In this document: one piece after another, positions 36,844 to 46,677 of the stretch | Numbering within the stretch: position 1 is the first letter of the stretch | How the letters are laid out: each line of letters starts with the position of its first letter | NCBI RefSeq assembly: GCF_000348945.1 | Contig: NZ_AOCK01000002.1 | Span: forward strand, 1-64,000 | DNA: 64,000 nucleotides | DNA from: Paeniglutamicibacter gangotriensis Lz1y | GTDB lineage: Bacteria; Actinomycetota; Actinomycetes; Actinomycetales; Micrococcaceae | Direction of reading: 5' to 3' | Notes under the pieces: generated by a model | Told to the model about the DNA's origin: nothing | The model's input: only the letters and a program-made list of their open reading frames with translations | Database searches by the model: none | Made by a program: the position numbers and the translations under genes

Positions 36844-38038
36844 ATGGGGCGTCGGACCGATGGCTGGAACTCAAGCGCCAACGTCGATCCCTTGTTCATG
36901 GTCATGGCAGAGCCCAGCGCCTCCCTGGTTTCGGAGCTGAAGAAACTCGTCTCCCAGTTGCGGAAGATCATTGGCGATGAGCGCCGGATGCTGGTCGGGT
37001 TTCGACCGTGGCGGTTGATCCCCAACGCTCTTCGCCCACATGCACGCTGCAGGCTTTGACGTGCTCACCTGGCGCAAAGGCAGCACCCCGGACATCAACG
37101 AATCCGTCTTCTCCCCGGTGACCGACATTGATGACCATGGCACCAAGAACATGTGGCATCGGGTGGCCGATACCGAGGTAGAGGTCCTGCTGAACGCCAA
37201 GACCGGAGAGAGCTTCAGGATGAGGCAGGTCTCCCAGGGCGTTCCTTTGACCAAGGGTGAAGGAACTCGCCAGATTCATATCCTCACCACCCTCGATACC
37301 CAGAAAACGATGGATACCGCCGAGGTCTTTTATCGTATGGCGGCACGGTGGCGGCAAGAGAACTACTTCCGCTTCGGACGGGAACGCTGCGCCCTGGACG
37401 CCCATGACTCCTATGTCAGCACTGAAGTTGATCCGCTACAGTTGGTACCGAATCCTGCCAAGACGAAAGCGAAGCTGGTGCTGCAGAACGCTCGAGCGCA
37501 ACGGGATGCTGTTGATAACACGGTTACGTCCACGCTGCTGACGCTCACCACTCCAGGGTCCGGCGCCAAGGGCCTCACGATCACCAACCAGATGCATAAC
37601 GACATCAATGCACCCCTGTTCAAAGCTGAGAATGCACTCAACAAAGCCGAGGATGCGCATCAGCAGTTGGCTGCACGCGCGCCCTTGGGTGAAGCTCGTC
37701 CCGGTGCCCAAGTCTTGGATACCGAGATGAAGCGGTTCACGCACATCATCCGCATGGCCGCGTTCAACACCGCCGTGATCTTGGCTCGGGAAGTTCGGGT
37801 CAATACCGGCTATAAGAGGGCCGATCGGGAAGCGTATAACTTGGTGCGAAAGATTTTCACCCAGCAGGGCGATATCGATCCGAGCGTCCCTGGGTACTTG
37901 ACGATCACGTTGGATCCGATGCCGACCATGCGTGAAACCGTTGCCGTGCAGGAACTATGTGAGAGTCTGACCGAGACCCAAACCCGGTACCCGGGCACCG
38001 ATCTGATCCTGCGATTTGGCATCAAGGAACGGCTTTGA
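36844..38038 (+). pseudogene. Putative DDE transposase, 5'-truncated and frameshifted
   Basis: The 3' two-thirds of an actinobacterial transposase. The long frame 37040-38038 reads MHAAGFDVLTWRKGS, HILTTLDTQKTMDTAEVFYR, then MAARWRQENYFRFGRERC and RYPGTDLILRFGIKERL. Upstream, in another frame, SELKKLVSQLRKIIGDERR fits the same protein. Between them, GFDRGG and SPTLFAH are rejoined only by a one-base shift near 37003 and by reading a TGA as Trp. The start is cut at the IS30 boundary. Related 3' fragments occur at 45130-45800. Confidence 0.75.
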
Positions 38039-38219
38039 GTTGATCGGAATTAACTCGGGTCAAACTTTCCAGTCCAGACCCCTGAGGCTATTCAGCACAA
38101 AATGGGCATCTTGCCGCGTCAGGGGCAGAATGTCCATAAAATGCGTCAATTCCAGCTAAGATTGGAGGAAACCCCTCAGGCCTTTTCGGCTGCGCGCAAA
38201 TAAACCGGGAGCACTATCA

Positions 38220-39857
38220 GTGGAACAGCTTGAAGAAAATGTAGCCGATGGTCCGGATTTGAGGCAGTATCTGCGTACCTTTCGCACGTTTTGGAGGAGC
38301 ATCACCAGCATCGTCCTGGTAGCAGTCATCTGCGCCTTCGGTTGGACCTTGACACAGCAGCCTCTATATTCTGCGTCAGCATCCGGTCTTGTCATCGCTA
38401 CTGGAGCTGACACCGCAGCCTTGGCCCTGTCAGGTGATAGTTTGGCGAAGTCGCGAGCAATTAGCTACAAGAGCATTGCTGCCACTCGCACGGTCGCAGA
38501 ACGAGTCCGAGAAGAGCTGAAACTCGATGCAAGTGCCGAGCAGCTCCTGGGGCAGCTCGAAGTTGAACTTCCTACCGGAACCGCCGAGGTGCGTTTGAAG
38601 ATCATCAATGCGGATCCGGTTCTGGCTCAGAAAACCGCAAACGCCTGGGTGGACGCCCTCGCGGAACAGGTCACGGAAATTGAATCCGGATTTGCCAGCG
38701 GATCGTCGAACGACGAATCAATCGTTCAACTCGTTCCACTGGTGGATGCTGAAGTTCCGACATCGCCGGTATCGCCCAACACGAAGCTCGCTCTTGCTCT
38801 AGGTGCGGTACTCGGACTGGCGCTCGGTGCCGGCTTCGCATTGCTTCGGCAGCATATGGACCGTCGGGTTCGCTCCGTGGAGGATCTTGAGAAACTGGGC
38901 ACCTCGGTCATCGGCACTATCCCGCTGGACCCGCGCTTGGTGAAAAACCGCACGACCGTCGAGACCGGGGCCTTGGACCATGATGATCGTGCCTCTCACC
39001 CGTATGCAGAGGCACTGCGCGAGCTGCGTACCAACCTCACGTATGTTGATGTCGACAAGCCGGCACGGGTCATCCTCGTGACTTCTTCGGTGCCGGGCGA
39101 AGGCAAGTCTTCTGTTGCTGCGAACTTGGCCATCGCCATTGCGTCCACCGGACGGCCAACGATTCTTATAGATGCAGACTTGCGCCGCCCAGTGGTGACG
39201 GATATCTTCGGTCTGCCCGGCGGAGCGGGTCTCACCGACGTACTGAGCCAACAGGCAACACTGGACGATGTTTTGCAGCCCTACGGTCCGATCCCCACAT
39301 TGTCGATTCTTGCTGGAGGGCGGATCCCCCCGAACCCGTCAGAACTCTTGGGATCTCAGGCAATGCTGTCATTGCTGGATGACTTGAGTCGTGATGCCTT
39401 GGTTCTAATCGATGCGCCCCCGCTTCTTCCTGTCACTGATGCCGCAGTCTTGGCCAACTTTGTCGATGGGGTCTTGGTCGCCGTCAAGGCGGATTCGACC
39501 TCCACGGATGAAGTAGCCAAGTCGTTGGGCAACCTAGACAAGGTGGGTGCGAATGTACTGGGGTTCGTCCTGAACCAGGTGCCGACCAAGGGTGCGGGAG
39601 CTGCCAACTACGGTTACTACGGCCAGTACTACTACGCGGCGGCGCTGCCCGAAAAGGGCAAGGGGAAGAAGCCCAAGACCAGCCGACGCCTCAAGAATGC
39701 CGTTCCGGTGGATGCGCCAAGGCGCGTGGGAGAGCGTCAGCAGTATTCCTACAATGGCGAGACCGTGCAGGACGCCGACACCACACACATTCAGGCCGAT
39801 GCACATTTTGATGATGTGTTAGCGACAAGAGCTGACATGCGCCACCTACGGCGCTAG
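38220..39857 (+). CDS. Wzz-type chain-length regulator fused to BY-kinase
   Basis: A 545-residue polysaccharide co-polymerase/tyrosine autokinase. A Wzz domain lies between transmembrane segments at about 28-48 and 190-208. The cytoplasmic kinase has Walker A SSVPGEGKSSVAANLAIAI, Walker A' ILIDADLRRPVVTDIFG and Walker B ALVLIDAPPLLP. The Tyr cluster NYGYYGQYYYAA (about residue 465) is the autophosphorylation site. It controls polymer length and export through cycles of phosphorylation, opposed by the phosphatase at 34276. It starts at GTG 38220 and ends before a clear terminator. Confidence 0.93.
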   Translation: MEQLEENVADGPDLRQYLRTFRTFWRSITSIVLVAVICAFGWTLTQQPLYSASASGLVIATGADTAALALSGDSLAKSRAISYKSIAATRTVAERVREELKLDASAEQLLGQLEVELPTGTAEVRLKIINADPVLAQKTANAWVDALAEQVTEIESGFASGSSNDESIVQLVPLVDAEVPTSPVSPNTKLALALGAVLGLALGAGFALLRQHMDRRVRSVEDLEKLGTSVIGTIPLDPRLVKNRTTVETGALDHDDRASHPYAEALRELRTNLTYVDVDKPARVILVTSSVPGEGKSSVAANLAIAIASTGRPTILIDADLRRPVVTDIFGLPGGAGLTDVLSQQATLDDVLQPYGPIPTLSILAGGRIPPNPSELLGSQAMLSLLDDLSRDALVLIDAPPLLPVTDAAVLANFVDGVLVAVKADSTSTDEVAKSLGNLDKVGANVLGFVLNQVPTKGAGAANYGYYGQYYYAAALPEKGKGKKPKTSRRLKNAVPVDAPRRVGERQQYSYNGETVQDADTTHIQADAHFDDVLATRADMRHLRR

Positions 39858-39870
39858 TCGGTTTGACACG

Positions 39871-39917
39871 AGGGCGTTCGTACCAAGAACAATATTTTCT
39901 TGGGACGAACGCCCTTT
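39871..39917 (+). terminator. Intrinsic terminator after the BY-kinase gene
   Basis: AGGGCGTTCGT and CCAAGAA pair with TTCTTGG and ACGAACGCCCT, giving an 18-bp stem with one mismatch, followed by TTTTA. It is also usable by convergent transcription. Confidence 0.88.
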
Positions 39918-40018
39918 TAGTTTCAAAACTGATCTTGTGAGGAAGCCGAACGGCAGCCAGCCACCCGGCGTTGCATCGGTAACCATCTCCGATTGAACGC
40001 GGGGGAGTGCGCGCGATC

Positions 40019-40864
40019 TCAGATGCGCCCCTGCAGGGCCGCGTAGTAGCCATTCAGGTACCCGGTAGTGGTGGGATGCAAGTTGAATGGATCTTCGAGG
40101 TTTCCCACGTTGAAATAGATCCACGGCCTGTTCGCCCCGAGTCCGTGGTTGTTGAAGGCACCGGTGACCGAGATAAATTTCGCATCCGTATGTTTGGTTG
40201 CCTTCTTGATGGACCGGTTCAGTGCGTCACCGAGCTTGTTCAAGGCCCTGGCATGTTTGGCGGAGATCAGTGCTTGGTCTCCGTTGGAGGTGGCGAAGAG
40301 TCGCGGGTAGCCCAGGACCAGGATCTTGCCGCGGGTGGCCCTGTCGATCTTCCGCAGTGTTGCGTGTGCCGATGCACCCACAGCGGGGATGGCCTGCCGG
40401 CCCAGACGCAGGGCGGCATCGCAGTCAGCAACGGTGCCCATGGTGTTGCAGGCAAGGACGAGGCCCTTGATGTCCAGATCGTTGGCGCCGAGAGTCAAGG
40501 TCACCAGTTCCGCCTTGGCCAGGTAGGGAGCCACCAACGGCAGCGAAGCGGCGATGTCCGTGGTGGTGGCTCCGGCGCAGGCGGCATTGACCGTGAGGTT
40601 GACCCGATGACTAGCGTCCAGCATCGTGACGTGTGTGGGTCCGCTGCCTTGGAGACAGTCGGGTACGGGACCAGCGACTAGCGTCCCGGATCCGAAGCCC
40701 GCCGAGTAGGAATCACCGAGATTCACATAGTCGATGGTCCTCGAATGCGTTTTGTGTGGAGAGTGGTACGCGGTGGCCGGCGCGATGCCGGTCAAGGTGA
40801 GGGCAAGCGCGGCGGCGCCGGTGCCCAGGAGAGTGAGAAAACGGAGGGATCTGTTGCGAGCCAT
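40019..40864 (-). CDS. Secreted SGNH/GDSL hydrolase
   Basis: 281 residues. A signal peptide (basic MARNRSLR, hydrophobic LGTGAAALALTLTGIAPA, cleavage near ATAYHS) precedes an SGNH esterase/lipase domain. Block I is NLGDSYSAGFGSG with the nucleophilic Ser, block III is TLGANDLDIKG, and block V is DPFNLHPTTTGY with the Asp-His pair. Cys residues at conserved spacing suggest disulphides, as in Streptomyces-type lipases. It faces the BY-kinase gene and is probably monocistronic. The substrate is unknown. Confidence 0.9.
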   Translation of the reverse strand: MARNRSLRFLTLLGTGAAALALTLTGIAPATAYHSPHKTHSRTIDYVNLGDSYSAGFGSGTLVAGPVPDCLQGSGPTHVTMLDASHRVNLTVNAACAGATTTDIAASLPLVAPYLAKAELVTLTLGANDLDIKGLVLACNTMGTVADCDAALRLGRQAIPAVGASAHATLRKIDRATRGKILVLGYPRLFATSNGDQALISAKHARALNKLGDALNRSIKKATKHTDAKFISVTGAFNNHGLGANRPWIYFNVGNLEDPFNLHPTTTGYLNGYYAALQGRI

Positions 40865-41399
40865 GGGAAAGCCCTATCTCAAGATGGCGGTGCACGCTGT
40901 GGCGCACCGGTCCAGGCCCGAATGCACGGGCGGCAAATGACGCACACGTATATCCCCGTGTACGTGGGTGGCGCACCCCCAAGGTCTTGCCACCGACCGT
41001 CCTCGAAAGAACGTGGAACGGCTCAGCTGACGGCGTGCCGGCACCCTGGCCAGCGCGTATAACCAATCGTAAGGGCCGTGGGTCGCGGAATACAGTGTTG
41101 TGGGCGATTGAGATGCGCCGGCTACTGCCAGCGGCACACCTGGTGGGCAAGGCACCACGAGGTGTCGGGTCATACGGCGTGCGTGGATCCGGCAGGTGCG
41201 GAATGGAAATCCTGTTCTGAAGTTACAATAGGGATTTGCCCCGGAACCACGGGTATAGGCACGCGTGTAGCGCCCGCTTTCAGGAACGAAAATGAGGCGA
41301 GTAAACACGGTAGCCCAAATGAGGGTCCTGACCCGACAATGTCATAAGAGATCAGTAGGGTTTGAGAGACAGAATCATTTCGAGGTCCGGAGGAAGTCA
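40865..41399. other. Non-coding region before the TIR-like gene
   Basis: About 530 bases with no supported gene. It includes the SGNH hydrolase promoter. TGCCCCGGAACCA occurs at 41238-41250 and again at 42523-42535 next to the ISAs1 end, so the TIR-like gene is bracketed by a 13-bp direct repeat. Confidence 0.4.
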
Positions 41400-42314
41400 G
41401 TGGGAATCAGTTGGCCAGTAGTTAGCTCAAACGGCGGAAACATGGATGAGGCAGGCCAGCAGGAGATGCGAGCCCTTCTAGACGAGTTCGGAGATGTCAT
41501 TGCCCTACAGCTCAGATATCTCGGACTTCAGCCTCACACTTCACCTGTATACAGGCCATTTTCCTTAGTTGTCCTTCGAGACAGAGAAAAGGTATTAGCG
41601 GGATTTAGCCCAGCATCTGGGGTGTCTCAACTTAGTTGGCTGGACGAGTCTAGCCAACGGTTCGCACCAGTTGCGATGGTCGAGCTCCTCAAGAACCAAC
41701 TTGGCTGGGAGGTCAGTGCTGTAGTCACTCTGCCCTTACCCAATGATCCTAGACGCTCCGAAAAGATTGAAGCGGCAGCTACTGTTCACACAAAGGAGAT
41801 TGAAACGTTGAACGCACTAGGGAAGCTCGGCGACATCGGGCACGTTCGTCACCTAGAGAATGATCTTATGAGATTCCTTGAGGATCACCCAGAGCCCAGC
41901 CGAAACGTCTTCATTATGATGCGATTCAGCGACACTCCGCAGATGAAGCAGATCCACGATGCAATTGTTGCTGGTCTCGCAGAACATGGAATGAACGCAG
42001 TCAGGGCCGACGACCGTGACTACACAGGGGAACTGTGGTCCAATATCGAGGTCTATCTAACCGGATGCCAGTACGGAATTGCAGTCTTTGAAGACATCGA
42101 GCTCCGTGATTTTAACCCGAACGTCTCGCTAGAGCTGGGATACCTCATGGGCCGGGGGAAACGAACTCTCCTACTCAAGGAAAAGAGACTCCCGAAGATT
42201 CCATCGGACGTTGTCCACCGGCTCTACAAGGAGTTCGACGGCTACGACATCGAGAACTCCATTCGCCGGGAAGTGGGACAGTGGATTAGCAGGGATCTCA
42301 GGTTGCAGTTCTAG
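41400..42314 (+). CDS. TIR-like (Cap12-type) domain protein, putative defence effector
   Basis: 304 residues. The C-terminal domain (about 160-304) resembles the predicted nucleotide-binding TIR-like family (CAP12/PCTIR type): NVFIMMRFSDTPQMKQIHDA, RADDRDYTGELWSNIEVYL, FEDIELRDFNPNVSLELGYL, with the Glu of SLELG in the place of the NADase catalytic Glu, then GRGKRTLLLKEKRLP. The N-terminal 150 residues are not recognised. GTG 41400 is preferred because of GGAGGAAG six bases upstream; ATG 41442 is an alternative. Such proteins often deplete NAD during phage infection. That role is inference. Confidence 0.75.
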   Translation: MGISWPVVSSNGGNMDEAGQQEMRALLDEFGDVIALQLRYLGLQPHTSPVYRPFSLVVLRDREKVLAGFSPASGVSQLSWLDESSQRFAPVAMVELLKNQLGWEVSAVVTLPLPNDPRRSEKIEAAATVHTKEIETLNALGKLGDIGHVRHLENDLMRFLEDHPEPSRNVFIMMRFSDTPQMKQIHDAIVAGLAEHGMNAVRADDRDYTGELWSNIEVYLTGCQYGIAVFEDIELRDFNPNVSLELGYLMGRGKRTLLLKEKRLPKIPSDVVHRLYKEFDGYDIENSIRREVGQWISRDLRLQF

Positions 42315-42532
42315 GACTGCCTAACGTCATCGCAATGACGGAAGTGAACACAACGAAGGCCCCAGAAACAGCGATTAGTATAAAGGCAACACGGTTTCCC
42401 ACATGCCAGATGCCACAATCCAAGATTCCAGTGGGCCATCATGAAAGGCATGACTCAACCTACGATCTACCGAACCGAACCTATGGCCACTCGTGCTTTC
42501 GCCTGAAGAGTCGTTAGAGATCTGCCCCGGAA

Positions 42533-43838
42533 CCAGGGCGTCTGCAAAGTCGCGGATGGGCCCGCCCGTCTTAATATGTGAGACCCAAGCGGTGAATCAG
42601 GCAGCAGCTTTTAAAGGACAGGAGCTCCTGTTAAGCATGTGAATATCAGCCCACATGTTTCAACAGGAGTTCCTTCGTGCAATCTTCCCATCTGCAAGCC
42701 CTTGTTGACCAATTTTCCGCCGGCGAGCCGATCCTTGTGGATCCTTCTCGCGTGCTGGCGGCATTGGCGCAGCTGCCGGATCCCCGGGCCAGACGAGGGG
42801 TGCGTTACCAATTCGCCCACCTGGTCCTCATCATGCTGTGCTCTGTGTTCGCCGGGGCGAGGACCCTGGTGGAAATGGCTGAGTGGGCCGCAGACACCGC
42901 ACGGACCGAGCTCGCTTCCTGCGGGATCGGCGCACCGCATGCCACCATCTTGGCACGGGTCTTCGAGCAGCTTGATTCGGACGCCTTCGACTAATGGTCG
43001 CCGACTGGGCGCAAGGCCTCGGCTGACCGGCAGCCATCGCGGTGGACGGGAAGAAAATGCGCGGCGCCAAGAACGGCAAGGGAAGCCGCGTCCACCTACT
43101 CTCGGCGATCGACCAGGACACCCACGCGGTGCTGGCTCAGGTAGCGGTCGGTGAGAAAAGCAACGAGATCGCGCAGTTCCCGGTACTCATGGACCATTTT
43201 CGGTCCCTGACAGATGTGGTGGTCACAGCCGACGCCCTGCACACTCAGACCTGCCACGCCCACTACCTTGCAGGACGCGGGGCACACTACATTTTCACCG
43301 TGAACGCGAATCAACCCACGCTGTTGAAACAGCTTTCCGAGACGCCTTGGGAGCAGGTTCTAACCGGAGATCGCAGCAGCGCCAAAGCCAACGGCCGTCA
43401 GATCATCCGCACCATCAAATGCGCCACCCTCAGCCCTTGCATCAAGTTCCCCCACGCGCTCCAGGCCATGCAGATCACCCGGAAATCCAGCCCCGTAGGC
43501 AGCAAGAAGTGGCATCTTGAAACCGTCTACGCGGTCACCTCGCTGCCGGCCTACCAGGCGAGTTCAGCCCAGCTGGCAAGCTGGGTTCGCGTCCACTGGG
43601 TAATTGAGAACAGTCTCCACTGGAGGCGGGACGTCCTCTTCCAAGAGGACAACCACCAGGCGCGCAACGGCGAGACGCCACGGGTGAGGGCCATCCTGCG
43701 GAACATCGCCATCACCATACTTAAATGCCTGGGCCACAAGAACCTCGCCAAGGTCACCCTGCACCTGCGGAACCACCCGGGCAAGATCCTCGACATGATC
43801 AAATTCAGCTCACGCTGACGACTTTGCAGAAGCCCTGG
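42533..43838 (+). mobile_element. ISAs1-family insertion sequence, inactive
   Basis: The terminal inverted repeats are CCAGGGCGTCTGCAAAGTCG (42533-42552) and its near-inverse at 43819-43838, with 18 of 20 positions matching. One broken transposase gene lies between. The size of 1.3 kb fits the family. No direct repeat was evident immediately outside the ends. Confidence 0.85.
42677..43818 (+). pseudogene. ISAs1 transposase, frameshifted with an internal stop
   Basis: The N-terminal frame from ATG 42677 reads LAALAQLPDPRARRGVRYQF and FAGARTLVEMAEWA, typical of ISAs1 (H repeat) transposases, and ends at TAA 42992-42994 after LDSDAFD. The next frame gives VADWAQGLG, a TGA at 43024-43026, then AIAVDGKKMRGAKNGKG (first catalytic Asp), VVTADALHTQ (second Asp), YIFTVNANQPTLL and HWVIENSLHWRRDV (Glu). 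Two lesions, one frameshift and one nonsense codon, separate the halves. Confidence 0.9.
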
Positions 43839-43885
43839 GGGCACCCACGCATGCCCAAACTCCCGGGCTGGGATACATTAATTTA

Positions 43886-44899
43886 ATGGACACTCAGGAT
43901 GACAACAAAAAAATTGAGAATAGCTACCTTGACGAGACTTGGACGCCGGAAGGTGATGACGATTGGAAGCCCAACGAAGGGCTGATTTGGCATTATACCA
44001 ACGGTCACGCGTTGGGGAATGTTCTTGGTAAACACGAGCTATGGGCGAGTAGCACCGCATTCATGAACGACCGTGAAGAAAGGCAACTTGCAGATAAGTA
44101 TCTCGTCTCTGCTAAGAAGAAGCACGGTTTGGAACTCCCATGGGAACTGGGGGAATCCGGCCATTGGGCTGAAGAACACACATTTTATGGACAGAGTAAT
44201 GAGCGGTTCCTCCTAAGCGCGTCCCGCAACGGGGATTCGCTCTCAATGTGGAGAGGATATGCCGGCACTGGCAGCCAGTCGTTCGCAATTGGATTGGAGC
44301 CGTCTGCCGAACTTTGCATTTTGGATCCTTCAACAGGAGATAAGTCTGCAAGAGATTATGTGGCGCGGTTTTCGCCGTGGGCCCTAGACAAATGGTGGGG
44401 CGAGGATATTTATCCGGACGTATCAGGTTGGTTCCCCGTTGTGTATGATCAGGACAAGTCGAAGAATCTAGCCGAGAATGCAATTAAGTACTTGGCAGAT
44501 GCCCTAACCGGGCATCGGGCGTTTGAATCGGATATCGACGCAGGCCATCTCTATGACGCGGCATACGACACTACTGAAAAGCTCCGTAATCGCATAAAGC
44601 ACCATGGCTTTCAAGATGAGAATGAAGTGCGCATCGTTGCTTCGGCAGATACGCCTCTTCTTAAATTTCGTTCAGGACGATGGGGAATGATTCCATACAT
44701 CGTATTAACCGGAGTGAAGAATATGGGTGAGAATAAGGTCGTTCAGAATCCATATAAGCTCCCAATTAGAGAAATTCGTATGTCACCTACTCCTGTGGAA
44801 GACCAGCAATCCTCACGACGAAGTCTTGAAGCGCTGCTGAAGTCAAATGGCTACCAAGATGTTAAAGTAAGCGTCTCGGAAACACCTTTTAGAGAATGA
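43886..44899 (+). CDS. DUF2971-family protein
   Basis: 337 residues of the DUF2971 family: IWHYTNGHALGNVLGKHELW, SSTAFMNDREERQLAD, LLSASRNGDSLSMWRGYAGT, and later HGFQDENEVRIVASA. The family signature is Y-T/Y-S near the start, a FMND motif, S.WR.YA, and a C-terminal E-x-E-x-R. The function is not established; members are frequent in accessory and defence islands. It is separated from the TIR-like gene only by the ISAs1 element, so the two may once have been neighbours. Base composition is lower in G+C than core genes. Confidence 0.8.
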   Translation: MDTQDDNKKIENSYLDETWTPEGDDDWKPNEGLIWHYTNGHALGNVLGKHELWASSTAFMNDREERQLADKYLVSAKKKHGLELPWELGESGHWAEEHTFYGQSNERFLLSASRNGDSLSMWRGYAGTGSQSFAIGLEPSAELCILDPSTGDKSARDYVARFSPWALDKWWGEDIYPDVSGWFPVVYDQDKSKNLAENAIKYLADALTGHRAFESDIDAGHLYDAAYDTTEKLRNRIKHHGFQDENEVRIVASADTPLLKFRSGRWGMIPYIVLTGVKNMGENKVVQNPYKLPIREIRMSPTPVEDQQSSRRSLEALLKSNGYQDVKVSVSETPFRE

Positions 44900-45129
44900 G
44901 TTAGCCTGTATTCACCGTTCCGCCTGTGGCCGCAGTTTGATCTTGGCGGTCGGAGGCGGTTTGATTTTTTGCGAGCGGGTGCGGTGCCGGCCTGCCGGCT
45001 GTTGTTCTGCGATGGTTTCGTGGATTCGCCAGGTCATTCAGGACTCTGATCCGTCCGGGGGAGGTCCAACGGCGGCGGGTTCAGGGGTCCTGACTGGTGT
45101 TTGAGTGGCGTTAATTAGCGGCAACTCAA

Positions 45130-45362
45130 TGTTGCTCTTTGATAATGAATTACAGGATGGGGCCGGTGCGCGAGTCTCTGGGTGTCGGGTGTGGGTCGCG
45201 GCGAGGCTCTGGCAACGTTTGGACCCCGCGATGATTTCCCGACTGGTCGTCATCAGATCCCGCATGATGCGCAGGAAGCCCGGCTGGGTGCGGTCGATGT
45301 CGCCAGAATTGCGTGAAGACCTGCCTCAACAAGTTGTGTGCTTCAAAGTCAGCGCGCTTGTA
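45130..45362 (-). pseudogene. Transposase 3' remnant, copy C
   Basis: The minus strand reads YKRADFEAHNLLRQVFTQ, matching YKRADREAYNLVRKIFTQ of the transposase at 36844-38038. It then continues after a frameshift with PGFLRIMRDLMTTSREI and QSLAATHTRHPETRAP, matching the last 50 residues of that protein. It is heavily decayed and has no start. Confidence 0.6.
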
Positions 45363-45419
45363 CCAGGACTCTGGGTATGGTCGCTTGAGTCGAGTGAATT
45401 CGTGTCGGCTTAGAGCCGT

Positions 45420-45800
45420 TCCTTGATGCCGAATCGTAGGACCAGGTCGGTGCCCGGATACCGGGTTTCGGTGCCGGTCAGGCTCCAGCAAAGTTCGGCC
45501 ACGCCTTGGTTTCCCGCATGGTCGGCATCGGATCCAAGGTGATCGTGAGATGCCCCGGAACGCTCGGGTCAATGTCGCCGGGCTGGGTGAGGACCTGGCG
45601 GACCAGGTTGTGGGTTTCATTTTTTGCCGCCCGATATCCGGTGCTGAGCCGGACCTCCCGTGCAAGGGCCACCGCGGTGTTATAGGCTGCCATGCGCAGG
45701 ATATGGGTGAAGCCTTTCATCTCCAGATCCAGAACCTGCTGGCCGGGCAGCACCTGTCCCAAAGGCAATCTTGTCTCCAACGACTGGTAGGCATCTGGCG
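45420..45800 (-). pseudogene. Transposase 3' remnant, copy B
   Basis: The minus strand reads RLPLGQVLPGQQVLDLEMKG, FTHILRMAAYNTAVALAREV and PGDIDPSVPGHLTITLDPMP. It shifts frame near 45478 and ends ETRYPGTDLVLRFGIKERL. This is the C-terminal quarter of the same transposase family as 36844-38038, better preserved than copy C, which follows it directly in the same orientation. The rest of 44900-46400 shows no supported gene. Confidence 0.7.
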
Positions 45801-46401
45801 CCACGCGGAGACCGGATGCGCCGACACCTTTAGCTTGAGCCCCTCGCATCGTAGGGGCTACCTGTGGTGAGCCTAGCGGACACGGTAATCTGGATGGCCA
45901 CCCCACGTTCGCAAACCCACGCCGGCTCGAAACTCCCTGTCCTGCGATCGCGTAGCCGGCCAATCGAGGCGACCGCTCAAGCGACCAACAGCCTGCCATT
46001 GTCAGCCTGGGCCGGCCACACGGTAACCACAGGCAAGTATGAAAGGGGAAAGTGAAGGGACTCTGTGTGAGTAGTTTGAGCGTGGCTCCATGCTGTGCGT
46101 AGAAGTAACCTGCGGGATTCTTGGGCATTGAAGCGTCGGTCGGGTTGATGTTGGCCCTTGGTCGAACCCACATACGCAGGGCAGGGAGGGAGGGTCTTGT
46201 TATCGAATTTGGTGAGGGAGCATCTGTTTCCAACTCTTCTGCTCGGGGAGGGCTTGCAATCCCGGCGCTGTTCCTTGCAGATGATGATCGCTCGAAAGTG
46301 GCTGGACCCGTGGTGGGTAACTCCGTACGCACCTGCCCCCACCTTAACTGTGGCGCGAGCCCAAAGCGGTGTTGACGCCGGGTGACGGTCATGATCGTGC
46401 G

Positions 46402-46665
46402 GTGCTGGTACTTACTCGGAAAATCGGAAAAGGGAAGGAATAGGTCCTTGTTCGCGAGGATATGGTGCTGACTATCCTCGATGTCAAGGGCGATTCGCTC
46501 AGGATTGGATTCAAACCCCGCGGCATCAAGGGCCAGCGGGCCGAGACATTGGCAGCGGTGACCGGGGCAAACCAGCAGGCAACGGCCGCCGCTAACGAAT
46601 CCGCCGAGGCCGTGCTGCATGTCCTTTTGCCGGCCGCTTCCGCTCTTGGTGCGCCGAGCGCTTAA
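46402..46665 (+). pseudogene. csrA: Carbon storage regulator (csrA) remnant with internal stop
   Basis: The frame from GTG 46402 reads VLVLTRKIGKGKE, a TAG at 46441-46443, then VLVREDMVLTILDVKGDSLR, IGFKPRGIKGQRAE and LAAVTGANQQATAA. This parallels CsrA (LVLTRK.GE...I.DDIV.T.L...GD.VR.GI.APRGI.V.RAE). It has a few extra residues after LTRK, a stop, and the loss of Ala before PRG. CsrA is an RNA-binding post-transcriptional regulator, found in actinobacteria mainly with motility genes, which are absent here. A downstream start (ATG 46462) would give only a fragment. Confidence 0.65.
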
Positions 46666-46677
46666 AAAGCGACGCAA

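Noticed and set aside
42335-42517. A 60-codon frame after the TIR-like gene
   Set aside because: Composition and sequence look random; it has no motif and lies next to the ISAs1 end.
45478-46677. A 399-codon minus-strand frame taken as one protein
   Set aside because: Only its last 110 residues are a transposase remnant; the rest is opposite the csrA remnant and non-coding DNA.
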